This document shows, piece by piece, positions 17,708-25,995 of a stretch of DNA of 64,000 bases. This DNA is from Paenibacillus sp. Soil750 (GTDB taxonomy: Bacteria > Bacillota > Bacilli > Paenibacillales > NBRC-103111): the NCBI RefSeq assembly GCF_001428045.1, contig NZ_LMSD01000012.1:186101-250100 (forward strand), given 5' to 3'. The notes under the pieces are model-generated. The model worked only from the letters and a program-made list of their open reading frames with translations, was not told where the DNA came from and made no database searches. Position numbers and translations under genes: made by a program. Each line of letters begins with the position of its first letter. The stretch's first letter is position 1.

Positions 17708-17736
17708 ATTATACCCATAAACGCACGAAATGGAAA
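17708..17736 (-). promoter_or_regulatory. Possible sigma-A promoter of accB-accC
   Basis: On the minus strand TATAAT (17713-17708) lies 17 nt downstream of TTTCCA (a weak -35), with TGGG before the -10. It is about 65 nt upstream of accB and just after the hairpin that follows spoIIIAH. Confidence 0.45.
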
Positions 17737-17762
17737 GAGTCCAGTTTATCCGGACCCTTTCC
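17732..17762 (-). terminator. Hairpin ending the spoIIIA operon
   Basis: GGAAAGGGTCC pairs with GGACTCTTTCC (one G-T) across 9 nt, about 40 nt past the spoIIIAH stop. The T-tract is weak. Next to it is ATAAACGCAC, a 10-mer also found in inverted form in the repeat at 7099-7187. Confidence 0.6.
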
Positions 17763-17799
17763 ACTTCCCATTTGTGAAGCAAAAACTTCACTAGAATCC

Positions 17800-18537
17800 C
17801 TACGGACGTACGTATTGGATCTTGATATTTTCTGGCATAGCTCCCAGTTCTTTGACAACCATGTCGACGATGGAAACACCTTGGCTTTTTTCCAATTTAT
17901 CGGCTTGAACCGTTACTTTCCACTTATTCCCATCTTGATTGATGACCGCTTGCGGGAAATCTTGAATCAAAAGATCTTGAAGATTTTCAATTTTATCTTG
18001 CAAATCTGACAAGGCAGACAAATCGTTTGTTGCTTTTGCTACCGCTTCAGGTGTTTTCTTAGTATCCAAAATGATTGTCATCAGATCCGTGGAAACTTTG
18101 CTGAAGTAGTTGTTTTGTTTCACTTGCTCATTTGTGAAATAGTCGTTAGCAGACGTCGTTTTGGCTTGTTCTTCTACCTGTTTCAACACTTGATCATCTG
18201 TTTTATTCGTTGTTGGTTTGCTTGCATCTTTTGTCGTAGTTTTGGAGCTATCTTGTGTCGTCGTCGCTTTAGCGTCTGTTTTTGTAGAAGTTTGCGGCGT
18301 TGTTGCTTTGGTGTCGGATTGTGTTCCTGTTCCAGATGTTGCTTTTACATCCGTTTTTGCGCCAGTAACTGGGTCCACTTGTGCCATATCAATCTTCACT
18401 TCTTGCGATTGCGTGATGGCATCAGACGATGCGAGATCCAACTTATTGACGTCCTCAGTAAAGAGATAATACGCGGAGAGTACCACCATCAAGCTAAGCA
18501 TCGATACGAGCCAAATTGTTTGTCTTTTTGCATTCAT
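17800..18537 (-). CDS. spoIIIAH: Stage III sporulation protein SpoIIIAH
   Basis: Mother-cell membrane protein whose extracellular domain binds SpoIIQ to zip engulfing membranes and form the feeding channel. The 245-residue product has an N-terminal signal anchor (IWLVSMLSLMVVLSAYYLF), a long Thr/Lys/Ser-rich linker (about residues 50-120) and a C-terminal YscJ/FliF-like ring domain (KVTVQADKLEKSQGVSIVDM). The linker makes it somewhat longer than the B. subtilis protein. Last gene of the operon. Confidence 0.95.
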   Translation of the reverse strand: MNAKRQTIWLVSMLSLMVVLSAYYLFTEDVNKLDLASSDAITQSQEVKIDMAQVDPVTGAKTDVKATSGTGTQSDTKATTPQTSTKTDAKATTTQDSSKTTTKDASKPTTNKTDDQVLKQVEEQAKTTSANDYFTNEQVKQNNYFSKVSTDLMTIILDTKKTPEAVAKATNDLSALSDLQDKIENLQDLLIQDFPQAVINQDGNKWKVTVQADKLEKSQGVSIVDMVVKELGAMPENIKIQYVRP

Positions 18538-18576
18538 TGTTTATTCCTCCTTAGAATAGTTAGATAATTTGCTGAA

Positions 18577-19218
18577 TTAATTCCCTGTTTTGCGCGGTAA
18601 AATCGAAATTTTACTCGCTTGAACATCCATTCCTCGCTCAACGGCTTCCATGATCATTTTCTTCACCGTAAGATTTTCTGCACCTTTTGCAACAACAATG
18701 ACACCTCTAATTTTGGGTTTAATGTATTTGAGCACAAGCGGCTTCTGGTCACCTGATACTTGATAAATAACGACTTCACCACTTCGCGTTACCTGGGATA
18801 TGTTGCGTGTTGCGCCACCATTGTCGCGTTCTGTCGTCATGGTCTGATTATCGTTATAATTTTTGTCAACGGTCATTTCTTCCGTAGATTCGATAGTAAC
18901 GAGCACTTCCACTTCGCCAACACCGACAATTTGTTGCAGGATGCCCTTCAGTTGGTCACCATAAGCTTGTTCATAGTCATGAAAGCTTGCGTTTTCCTTA
19001 GACGCGCTTCCTGCAAAGGTTTCCTTACTTTCCGCTGGGGGAGACGCTCTGCCTGTGTTGATGGGATCCAGATCTTTTACATTTATAAATGCGTTGATGA
19101 TCATTAGCGCAGCTCCTAAAAGCCCAACCATGATGACCCAAAGCAACGTATTTTTACGCTTGGGTCCACCTGGTCCGCCGCCGAATTTGTGCTCCATCCA
19201 TTGCAGCAATGTTCCCAT
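18577..19218 (-). CDS. spoIIIAG: Stage III sporulation protein SpoIIIAG
   Basis: A 213-residue ring-forming component of the SpoIIIA-SpoIIQ channel: one N-terminal transmembrane helix (LLWVIMVGLLGAALMIINAF) and a periplasm-side ring domain with the conserved VGVGEVEVLVTIESTEE and PKIRGVIVVAKGAENLTVK. GAGGTG precedes the ATG. It is 4 nt downstream of spoIIIAF. Confidence 0.95.
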   Translation of the reverse strand: MGTLLQWMEHKFGGGPGGPKRKNTLLWVIMVGLLGAALMIINAFINVKDLDPINTGRASPPAESKETFAGSASKENASFHDYEQAYGDQLKGILQQIVGVGEVEVLVTIESTEEMTVDKNYNDNQTMTTERDNGGATRNISQVTRSGEVVIYQVSGDQKPLVLKYIKPKIRGVIVVAKGAENLTVKKMIMEAVERGMDVQASKISILPRKTGN

Positions 19219-19222
19219 CGAT

Positions 19223-19972
19223 TCACCTCGCCATCCATCCTTTGCTTTGTATAGTTTCGATCTCGATTTTGGCAGGATCCACTAACCAATTCCGTGAAAT
19301 ATCTTGCTTGAGTCGATCCTTTTCTTGCTCGCTAGGCAGCGCTTTAAGGGTTGAATGCAAGTCGCCTTGAGCAGAAGTCTGACGATCTTGTGCTATCGCG
19401 GTAGACCCAATTTTGATGGGATCTACAGGCTTGACAGGCTCCATCGCTGCAATACTATTACTCTTCGTTGTCGTTTGTTTCTTCGTTTCTATATCATCAA
19501 GGGTCACCTTCACATTGGTAATGCTGGGTTTCCCATTATTGTCTACTTCTACATGAACTTGTACCTCCTGTACTGGCCATTCCGTTTGTTTCTGCAAGTC
19601 CTCTTTAATCAATGCGGCTAATTGCGTTTGTACTAATTCCTGTGTTTTCTTCTGTTCTGCATCTTGAATCTTATTGGCATCCTTCGTGATGGCTGCCAAT
19701 GACTTCATTTGTGTTGTTTGATTGCCGCCAAAACCACCTGCAAGCATCGTTTTCTCATTCTGCTCCTTCTCCGCTTGGCTGAGAAGCTGATCCATATCCC
19801 AGTCCTTCTGGAACAGCTGAAGCACAGGGGTGAGTAGCGTCAGTAGAATAAATAGACTCAAAACCGTCTTCACATACCGCTGCATCGTATTGCTTGGGAG
19901 CAGAAGATCAACAAACGTCGCGAGCATAATGACCATAATGACGGTTTTCAGCCATCCTGCTAACCAATCCAT
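19223..19972 (-). CDS. spoIIIAF: Stage III sporulation protein SpoIIIAF
   Basis: A 249-residue component of the SpoIIIA complex with two N-terminal transmembrane segments (VIMVIMLATFVDLLLPS and YVKTVLSLFILLTLLTPVL) and a C-terminal ring-building-like domain (VQEVQVHVEVDNNGKPSITN). A polar insertion rich in Thr, Lys and Ser makes it longer than the B. subtilis homologue (about 206 residues). Confidence 0.94.
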   Translation of the reverse strand: MDWLAGWLKTVIMVIMLATFVDLLLPSNTMQRYVKTVLSLFILLTLLTPVLQLFQKDWDMDQLLSQAEKEQNEKTMLAGGFGGNQTTQMKSLAAITKDANKIQDAEQKKTQELVQTQLAALIKEDLQKQTEWPVQEVQVHVEVDNNGKPSITNVKVTLDDIETKKQTTTKSNSIAAMEPVKPVDPIKIGSTAIAQDRQTSAQGDLHSTLKALPSEQEKDRLKQDISRNWLVDPAKIEIETIQSKGWMAR

Positions 19973-19985
19973 CGCCTAGCTCCTT

Positions 19986-21185
19986 TCACCTCATCATGAC
20001 GGAGACATTGCTAATTGTGATCATGATGGTCAGGGCAAGAAAAAACATTAAGCTTACTGCCGCTAACGCTGCAAAAACGTAAATTAAGCTCTTACCAATC
20101 GTTTGCAGACAAGCAATAATCGGGCTATCGCCTAAGGGCTGCATCAGCGCTGCGGATAAGTTGTAGATAAAAGCTAGCGTTAAGATTTTAATCGCTGGAA
20201 ACGCGCACAAGAGAACGAGGATGACAACACCAACAAGTCCTATGGCATTTTTGACAAGGAGAGATGCCCCTATCACCGTTTCCGTTGCGTCCGAGAACAA
20301 CCGCCCTACAACAGGCACGAAATTCCCAGTAATGTACTTTGCTGTTCGAATCGCTACACCATCTCTAACCGCACCTGCAGTCCCTTGAATAGAGATGACA
20401 CCAAGGAAAACCGTTACGAACACGCCCAGCATACTTAAACTTACGGTGCGCAGTAGATTTGCTAACTGGGTAACCTTAAACTTGTCGCTGAGTGAGCTAA
20501 CGATGTGCAGCACAGCCGAGAAAAACAAGAGCGGGAAAACAAACACATATATCGCCGTTCCCACCGAGTGAATCATGAACACGATCAGAGGATGAAGGAT
20601 GGCCACGGAAGTAACATTACCCATGGACGCTAATAAAGTTAGTAACAAAGGCATGATCGCGAACATGAATTGAATCATAGACGAAATGGCTGTCTTGGCG
20701 TACCCGATCGCAACGCTGAAGCTATTGATGGCAATGATGATCAATACCATATACGTGATCGTATAACCTAGCTTGCTAACCGTATTTCGTTCAAAAGAGC
20801 TTTGCAGCGTCTCCAGAATCATGCTAAAGACGGTCAATACAACGATGGAAGCTAGTAACTTGCCATTGATGATAATCTCATGAAATACATAGCTCAGTAG
20901 TCCTTTAAAGATACTTTTCATACTAATACCCTTAGTCCCAAGAAGAAGTTCCATGAAGGTTGGAGGTTTGCTCTCCGGGAAATACCCGCCATATTCCTTC
21001 ATCAGCTTATCCCAATATTGCTCGACTGGCTCCGTATTCAAGCGGTTCGCTTGTTCTTGGATGATAATATCTGTAGGCGATTCGGCCGTTAAGGAACCCG
21101 ACAAGCCGAGCCAAAGACCCATCGTTATAATAAATAGTAAGATCCACCGGTTGTTCAGCTTCTGGTGCGAATAAAGTAGGTGCAT
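19986..21185 (-). CDS. spoIIIAE: Stage III sporulation protein SpoIIIAE
   Basis: Large polytopic membrane protein of the feeding-tube complex: signal-like N-terminus, then a soluble stretch (ESPTDIIIQEQANRLNTEPV) and about seven hydrophobic helices. The ATG at 21185 has AAGGAG 8 nt upstream and gives 399 residues, the same as the B. subtilis protein as I recall it; a GTG at 21194 overlaps the SD. Confidence 0.95.
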   Translation of the reverse strand: MHLLYSHQKLNNRWILLFIITMGLWLGLSGSLTAESPTDIIIQEQANRLNTEPVEQYWDKLMKEYGGYFPESKPPTFMELLLGTKGISMKSIFKGLLSYVFHEIIINGKLLASIVVLTVFSMILETLQSSFERNTVSKLGYTITYMVLIIIAINSFSVAIGYAKTAISSMIQFMFAIMPLLLTLLASMGNVTSVAILHPLIVFMIHSVGTAIYVFVFPLLFFSAVLHIVSSLSDKFKVTQLANLLRTVSLSMLGVFVTVFLGVISIQGTAGAVRDGVAIRTAKYITGNFVPVVGRLFSDATETVIGASLLVKNAIGLVGVVILVLLCAFPAIKILTLAFIYNLSAALMQPLGDSPIIACLQTIGKSLIYVFAALAAVSLMFFLALTIMITISNVSVMMR

Positions 21186-21210
21186 GCGTGTCACTCCTTA
21201 GGTGAATCTT

Positions 21211-21600
21211 CTAAGCAGGGAGCAGTTTAACCACGGTTTCGATAATGACTGTTATAATTGGAATGGCCATAACCATAATGAGTACCTTACCTGACAGCTC
21301 GATTTTGGAAGCTATGGAATCTTGGCCGGCATCTCTAACGATCTGAGCGCCAAACTCGGCGATGTAGGCAACACCTATAATTTTCAGAATCGTTTTGAGG
21401 AAAACGAGGTTTACGTTCGACTTCACTGCTAAGTCCTCAAGGACTTGGATAACCGAAGAAATTTTGCCTATTAAGAACAAGAATATGACTATGCCCGTAA
21501 AAGCAGCTAATAGAAAGGCGAACATCGGCTTCTGTTCCTTGATGATGAGCGTCAAGATCGTGACGATGAGTCCTAAACCTACGATTTGGATGATTTCCAT
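21211..21600 (-). CDS. spoIIIAD: Stage III sporulation protein SpoIIIAD
   Basis: A 129-residue protein with about four hydrophobic helices (IIQIVGLGLIVTILTLIIKE, FAFLLAAFTGIVIFLFLIG, then ...VLIMVMAIPIITVIIETVV). Length and position between SpoIIIAC and SpoIIIAE are as expected. Membrane component of the SpoIIIA channel. Confidence 0.95.
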   Translation of the reverse strand: MEIIQIVGLGLIVTILTLIIKEQKPMFAFLLAAFTGIVIFLFLIGKISSVIQVLEDLAVKSNVNLVFLKTILKIIGVAYIAEFGAQIVRDAGQDSIASKIELSGKVLIMVMAIPIITVIIETVVKLLPA

Positions 21601-21609
21601 CAGACCACC

Positions 21610-21813
21610 TCATTGGAATAGGAAAATAGTTTTAATTTCTTTGAATAAGTTATCCAGCATACTAACGACCATAAAAAGCACGACCACGAAGCCTATGACC
21701 GTGACCCAGTGTGCCATATCCTCTTTACCCATCTGCTTCAGCACCGAATGGATCATCGCGATGATGATTCCGATGCCGGCGATTTGGAAAATGGCGTTCA
21801 CATCTACATTCAT
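21610..21813 (-). CDS. spoIIIAC: Stage III sporulation protein SpoIIIAC
   Basis: A 67-residue protein with two transmembrane helices, MNVDVNAIFQIAGIGIIIAM followed by VTVIGFVVVLFMVVSML, and the C-terminal LFKEIKTIFLFQ typical of SpoIIIAC. The ATG at 21813 has GAGGTG 6 nt upstream; a GTG at 21822 lies inside that SD. Confidence 0.95.
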   Translation of the reverse strand: MNVDVNAIFQIAGIGIIIAMIHSVLKQMGKEDMAHWVTVIGFVVVLFMVVSMLDNLFKEIKTIFLFQ

Positions 21814-21870
21814 TCCTGGCACCTCACTCCGCCTTCAAGGAACTTGTCATCCAGGGATAAATGATCCCCA

Positions 21871-22389
21871 CTAATACATTAAAATTACGACTAACGCTCC
21901 GATGAGGACACCTAGGCTTTTCCACATTTTCTCGTAGCGTTGCTGCTCATCCCTTGCATCCGTCTCTTCCGATTGAAGTTGGCTCATCGCAAGTCGCAAG
22001 TGTTTGATTTGGTCACTTCGATCTGAGAGCCCCAGCACCGGACCGAGCCCAAGAATCACTTCTTGCTCTGCTTGCCGCATAGAGGTTCTTGACCAGACTT
22101 CTTTCACTGTCATTTGCCATAGATCCTTAGTCGATTCACCATTGCTGCCGAGCAAACGTTCTGACATTAAACGAAATAAAGTCGAAAGTGGATCAGCAAC
22201 TTGCTTGCTTAATGAAGCGAAAGCTTCAGGAAGCGGCGTGAGCGCGTAGGAAATTTCCGTCTCCATTCGGCCAAGCGCGCCAATAAGTATACGAATTTGC
22301 TTGGGTCGTCTTACATAGTGAGCAGCTTGCATAAACCCATACATTGACGCTGCTCCGAAAATCAGTACTCCTCCAACGAATTTCAGCAT
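21871..22389 (-). CDS. spoIIIAB: Stage III sporulation protein SpoIIIAB
   Basis: A 172-residue protein with hydrophobic termini: MLKFVGGVLIFGAASMYGFM at the start and SLGVLIGALVVILMY at the end, with a helical middle containing YVRRPKQIRILIGALGRMET. The family resembles type IV pilus/T2SS GspF-like helices. ATG 22389 is favoured over ATG 22395 because of the 8-nt spacing from AAAGGA and because the family starts MLK. Confidence 0.94.
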   Translation of the reverse strand: MLKFVGGVLIFGAASMYGFMQAAHYVRRPKQIRILIGALGRMETEISYALTPLPEAFASLSKQVADPLSTLFRLMSERLLGSNGESTKDLWQMTVKEVWSRTSMRQAEQEVILGLGPVLGLSDRSDQIKHLRLAMSQLQSEETDARDEQQRYEKMWKSLGVLIGALVVILMY

Positions 22390-22410
22390 CTTCATCGTCC
22401 TTTGCGTTCG

Positions 22411-23379
22411 TCATCCATCTCCCATTGCCTTACCTTGATGATCCAAGATCCGAAAGGAAGCTGAAGCACCTTTTCTTCGCTGCAGGATCACATATTTCGT
22501 AAACACACCTGACTCCATCAACTCCCTAAGAACTGGTCGTCTATGGACATCTTCGTAGCTTGCTCCATGTGCTGTCGCTAGAACACGAATCCCGGTGTGA
22601 ACCGCTTCATGAATCGCAAACGCATCCTCAACTCGTCCAATCTCATCCACGATGAGCACCTCAGGTGATAAGGAACGAATCATCATCATCATCCCTTCAG
22701 CCTTCGGACAACCATCTAACACATCTGTGCGAGGACCTAAGTCGAATTTCGGTACGCCTTTGACACAAGCAGCCAATTCGGAACGTTCATCTACGATACC
22801 TACTTTTTTGCCTGATAGTGAGCTATGCCTAGCCCCCCATTCGCCTCGGCTAATCAGTCTGGCCAAATCACGAATTAAGGTGGTCTTCCCTTGCTGCGGC
22901 GGTGAGATGATCAGGGTATGATGAATGTTCCCCATGCTCTGATCTACCAGATACGGTAAAATCTCCTGACCCACACCTTGAATTTCGCGCGCGATCCGAA
23001 TGTTAAAGGAACTCACATCGCGTATTTGCTTCACTTGACCTTGGTCGAGAATCGTACGACCAGCCAGTCCAACTCGATGACCACCTGAAACGGTGATGTA
23101 GCCTCTGCGCAGTTCTTCCTCAAACGTGTACAACGAATGATTCGTTAGGATCTCAAGTAGTGTCAGACAATCTTGCCTGGACGGTTTATATGCCAAAGCT
23201 TCCTGGGTGATCATTTGCCCACGCTCACTAATGAAGGCATATCGGTCCGCCCAGCTAATTTCAAGAGGACGTGACTCTCTCACCCTGATCTCCTCCACAC
23301 TAGCTTGTACGTTCGGTGGAAGCTCGCTCAGCATGAATCGGATGTTCTGCGGCAACAAATGTGAAATACTCGCTAGCAT
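22411..23379 (-). CDS. spoIIIAA: Stage III sporulation ATPase SpoIIIAA
   Basis: Cytoplasmic AAA/secretion-type ATPase of the SpoIIIA complex. It has Walker A in ISPPQQGKTTLIRDLARL, an acidic Walker B-like EVLIVDEIGRVEDAFAIHEA and conserved VGIVDERSELA. The ATG at 23379 (MLASISHLLPQNIR) follows GGAGGG with a 10-nt spacing, giving 322 residues. First gene of the operon, directly behind a sigma-E-type promoter. Confidence 0.96.
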   Translation of the reverse strand: MLASISHLLPQNIRFMLSELPPNVQASVEEIRVRESRPLEISWADRYAFISERGQMITQEALAYKPSRQDCLTLLEILTNHSLYTFEEELRRGYITVSGGHRVGLAGRTILDQGQVKQIRDVSSFNIRIAREIQGVGQEILPYLVDQSMGNIHHTLIISPPQQGKTTLIRDLARLISRGEWGARHSSLSGKKVGIVDERSELAACVKGVPKFDLGPRTDVLDGCPKAEGMMMMIRSLSPEVLIVDEIGRVEDAFAIHEAVHTGIRVLATAHGASYEDVHRRPVLRELMESGVFTKYVILQRRKGASASFRILDHQGKAMGDG

Positions 23380-23419
23380 TGGGAGACATCCCTCCAAGTT
23401 GTCCAGTCTTCTATATTCA

Positions 23420-23448
23420 TTTCTATGCTTACTAGAAAGAAATATGAC
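23420..23448 (-). promoter_or_regulatory. Sigma-E promoter of the spoIIIA operon
   Basis: On the minus strand GTCATATT (23448-23441) and CATAGAAA (23427-23420) are separated by 13 nt. This is close to the sigma-E consensus (KMATATT and CATACAMT with about 13-15 nt between), in the 72-bp gap before spoIIIAA. The spoIIIA operon is sigma-E dependent in B. subtilis, so sequence and context agree. Confidence 0.85.
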
Positions 23449-23451
23449 CGA

Positions 23452-23715
23452 TTACTTTTTAATAATCCCAATAAACAAACAACTGACTCCTGCTATGATC
23501 CACAACATCTTTCCATATGATAGTTTGTCAGCTACGCCTACTAATCCAATCGTTGTCGTAGTTAATAGTACTAGAGGACCTACTAGTGCTAGAGCTGAAT
23601 TCACCAACAGCGCCTTCTCGATCGTCGCTAGTCTGAGCATAAGAATAGCAGCAATAATTTCGATGCTCCCTGACATCAGCCGCAAGGAAGCCATCGTAAG
23701 TACAATCTTGTTCAT
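23452..23715 (-). CDS. yqhV: YqhV family (DUF2619) membrane protein
   Basis: An 87-residue protein with three hydrophobic helices, MASLRLMSGSIEIIAAILML first and MLWIIAGVSCLFIGIIKK last. In B. subtilis yqhV lies directly upstream of spoIIIAA, as here. AGGAGGTG lies 9 nt before the ATG. Role unknown; context suggests expression in sporulation or with efp. Confidence 0.9.
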   Translation of the reverse strand: MNKIVLTMASLRLMSGSIEIIAAILMLRLATIEKALLVNSALALVGPLVLLTTTTIGLVGVADKLSYGKMLWIIAGVSCLFIGIIKK

Positions 23716-23735
23716 GAACTATAACACCTCCTAAA

Positions 23736-23783
23736 AGTTCTGTAGCACATGCAAGCGAAGCGGAATAGTGCAGCGACAAAACT
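23736..23783 (-). promoter_or_regulatory. Leader hairpin upstream of yqhV
   Basis: AGTTTTGT and ACAGAACT (one G-U) pair on the minus strand across a 32-nt loop. The 3' arm runs into TTTTAGGAGGTG, the yqhV SD. It has the same outer layout as the yqhY and pepQ hairpins and the same GAAGCTAGTTTTG block at its start as pepQ. Confidence 0.45.
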
Positions 23784-23855
23784 AGCTTCGGAAGCATACG
23801 CTTTTCCCTACCTTATGCGAGCTCGTCTCATTTTAGGCATGCTGGGCACCTCCAT

Positions 23856-23885
23856 TTGTACTCATGCATATGCTGTACACATAAT
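23856..23885 (+). promoter_or_regulatory. Possible promoter of the sulfolactate genes
   Basis: TTGTAC - 18 nt - CATAAT, about 35 nt upstream of the phosphosulfolactate synthase start: a fair sigma-A match. I could not fit a clear sigma-E or sigma-G promoter, although the pathway is sporulation-linked in Bacillus. Confidence 0.35.
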
Positions 23886-23918
23886 TGATCCTTCGAAGGA
23901 CAGTGAGGAGAAATACCG

Positions 23919-24722
23919 ATGGAAGTGACCTCTCAATTAAAATGGAACCCCGTTCTAGCCGACCCTACAGGAAAAAGGCAGCTGAAACCAAGAACGATGG
24001 GGAAAACAATGGTGATGGATAAGGGGCTTGGCATGCTTGCCTTTCAGGATTTGCTCCAAACCTCTAGCAGCCATGTGGATATGATCAAACTCGGATTCGG
24101 CACTTCACCGCTTTATCCGCAATCCGTGCTGCGGAGCAAAATAAACCTAGCTAAAGAGAATAACATTCTCATTTATCCAGGAGGTACTTTTCTGGAAGTG
24201 GCTGTAACCCAGAATGCGGTAGATTCATTTTTTGACATGATACTTGCACTCGGCTTTAATGGCGTTGAAATATCCGACGGCACCATTCAAATGGATCGTA
24301 GACAACGGAATAAGTTAATTACCAGAGGGTTAGATGAAGGGTTAGAAGTCGTGACGGAGTATGGAAAAAAAGGATGGGGATCCTCCATAGAGTTAACAGA
24401 ATTAATTGATACAGTCTTAATCGATTCTGAATTAGGTGCTTCCCTTGTCACGATTGAAGCGCGTGAGTCTGGCATGGGTGTTGGCATTTTCGATGGGGAA
24501 GGGAAATGCAAAGATGAGGAATTGCATAGCGTGCTTGCTTCCATTTCAGGTCATAAGCTCTTATGGGAAGCACCTCAAAAAAGCCAACAAGTGCACCTGA
24601 TCAACTCCCTCGGTCCCGATATTCACTTAGGCAATATTTCCCCAGATGAAGTTATTGCATTAGAAGCTTTGAGGAGAGGACTCCGGTCAGACACGTTGTC
24701 CTTAGGTACCAGAAAGGATTAG
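23919..24722 (+). CDS. comA: Phosphosulfolactate synthase (ComA/YitD family)
   Basis: TIM-barrel lyase that adds sulfite to phosphoenolpyruvate to give (R)-2-phospho-3-sulfolactate. The 267-residue product has MGKTMVMDKGLGMLAFQDLL, the conserved VDMIKLGFGTSPLYP, ILIYPGGTFLEVA and GFNGVEISDGTIQM. GAGGAG precedes the ATG. In archaea this is the first coenzyme M step; in Bacillus the homologue YitD serves sulfolactate production in spores. It is followed 3 nt later by the phosphatase, so the two steps are coupled. ComA here is the archaeal enzyme name and has no link to competence. Confidence 0.93.
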   Translation: MEVTSQLKWNPVLADPTGKRQLKPRTMGKTMVMDKGLGMLAFQDLLQTSSSHVDMIKLGFGTSPLYPQSVLRSKINLAKENNILIYPGGTFLEVAVTQNAVDSFFDMILALGFNGVEISDGTIQMDRRQRNKLITRGLDEGLEVVTEYGKKGWGSSIELTELIDTVLIDSELGASLVTIEARESGMGVGIFDGEGKCKDEELHSVLASISGHKLLWEAPQKSQQVHLINSLGPDIHLGNISPDEVIALEALRRGLRSDTLSLGTRKD

Positions 24723-24725
24723 CAC

Positions 24726-25445
24726 ATGCATATCGAGGTGATCGCCAACATCGGCGAAGCAAGAAGTGACGAGTTTCTCCATAAAACCGTCATTGTCGTT
24801 GATGTTTTACGTGCAACCAGCACAATCATCACCGCTTTGATGAATGGCAGCAAGGGTGTAGTCCCTGTTGATACGGTTATAAAAGCGAAGGAACTGGCGA
24901 GAGATGGCGATTTGCTTGGTGGGGAGCGCTATTGCAAAAAAATTCCTGGCTTTGATTTTGGTAATTCACCACTTGAGTACACACGCGAAGTCGTTCAAGG
25001 CAAACGCATCATCTTGACGACTACTAATGGCACAAGAGGGATACAGAAAGCGATAAAAGCCGATCGTGTGCTTGCGGGAGCCATTATTAACGGCAAAGCC
25101 ACTGCTGCGGCAGCAATCGACCTTAAACGGGACACAGTGATCGTTTGTGCAGGTACGCAAGATGTATTCTCATTAGAGGACGGCCTCTGTGCCGGCCTCA
25201 TCCTGAATGAAATCGCGATTCTACTTGGCGAGCAGCACATGATAACGAATGACTTCGGTCTAGCAATGCGAGGTTGCTATCTCGAAGCTAAGAATCACTT
25301 ATTCGAGACCATACTCGCTTGCAGCAACGGTAAAAAAATGAAAAAGTCCGGTTTCCTCGCGGATGTCGAACTTTGTGCCAAGACGAATATAACGGAATGC
25401 GTTCCCGTTCTGGAACACGATCAGATGGTTCCTTTTGGGCGCTAG
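24726..25445 (+). CDS. comB: 2-phosphosulfolactate phosphatase (ComB family)
   Basis: Mg-dependent phosphatase releasing 3-sulfolactate from phosphosulfolactate. The 239-residue product has the family motifs VVDVLRATSTIITALMNGSK, GGERYCKKIPGFDFGNSPLE, TTTNGTRGI and VIVCAGTQDVFSLEDGLCAG. AAAGGA lies 7 nt before the ATG, overlapping the end of comA. With comA it makes a two-gene sulfolactate unit. No sulfolactate dehydrogenase or exporter is visible next to it. Confidence 0.93.
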   Translation: MHIEVIANIGEARSDEFLHKTVIVVDVLRATSTIITALMNGSKGVVPVDTVIKAKELARDGDLLGGERYCKKIPGFDFGNSPLEYTREVVQGKRIILTTTNGTRGIQKAIKADRVLAGAIINGKATAAAAIDLKRDTVIVCAGTQDVFSLEDGLCAGLILNEIAILLGEQHMITNDFGLAMRGCYLEAKNHLFETILACSNGKKMKKSGFLADVELCAKTNITECVPVLEHDQMVPFGR

Positions 25446-25515
25446 TCCCCCACCCTTCGTTCTAAATACAAGCCCCTCTCATAAACTTAAATGACGACGA
25501 TGAGGACAAGGGGTT

Positions 25516-25986
25516 ATGTATATGAATGGTGATATGCTCTTAGTTATTCTAATTATTATTGGACTCATAGGCCGTTCTCCGATCATTACAACCGCGGCTT
25601 GTCTTTTACTGGCCATTAAGTTAATTGGTCTCGATCGCTATTTCCCTACCATGGAACGTAGAGGTCTCGAGCTCGGCTTGCTTTTCCTGACAATCGGTGT
25701 ATTGATTCCATTTGCAAGTGACCGTATTTCGATGAAAGATATCCTCTCCGTCTTCACAACATGGCCTGGCATCATTGCCCTCGTGGGCGGAGCGATAGCC
25801 ACCTATATGAATGGAAAAGGTTTGGAGTTACTAAAAGTAGACCCACAATTAATTGTGGGTCTTGTCCTTGGTTCTATATTTGGCATTTTATTTATGCGCG
25901 GCATTCCGGTAGGACCATTAATGGCTGCTGGAATAACGGCATTTCTATTGAAGATTGCTTATTTCATTGCGGACAAACTCCATTAG
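25516..25986 (+). CDS. DUF441 (UPF0756, YtwI-like) membrane protein
   Basis: About 156 residues with four to five hydrophobic helices ([78 protein letters not shown]), diagnostic for DUF441. Start 25516 or the ATG at 25522; the latter has better spacing to AAGGGG. It ends 10 nt from the convergent lysC stop with no terminator in between. Function unknown. Confidence 0.88.
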   Translation: MYMNGDMLLVILIIIGLIGRSPIITTAACLLLAIKLIGLDRYFPTMERRGLELGLLFLTIGVLIPFASDRISMKDILSVFTTWPGIIALVGGAIATYMNGKGLELLKVDPQLIVGLVLGSIFGILFMRGIPVGPLMAAGITAFLLKIAYFIADKLH

Positions 25987-25995
25987 TTTTCCAAA

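Noticed and set aside
21395-21874. A 159-codon plus-strand open frame over spoIIIAD-spoIIIAC
   Set aside because: Antisense to two conserved spoIIIA genes; composition is low in structure and has no SD.
23880-23918. Sigma-E or sigma-G promoter for the sulfolactate genes
   Set aside because: No combination of -35 and -10 elements with correct spacing could be fitted; only a weak sigma-A match is listed.
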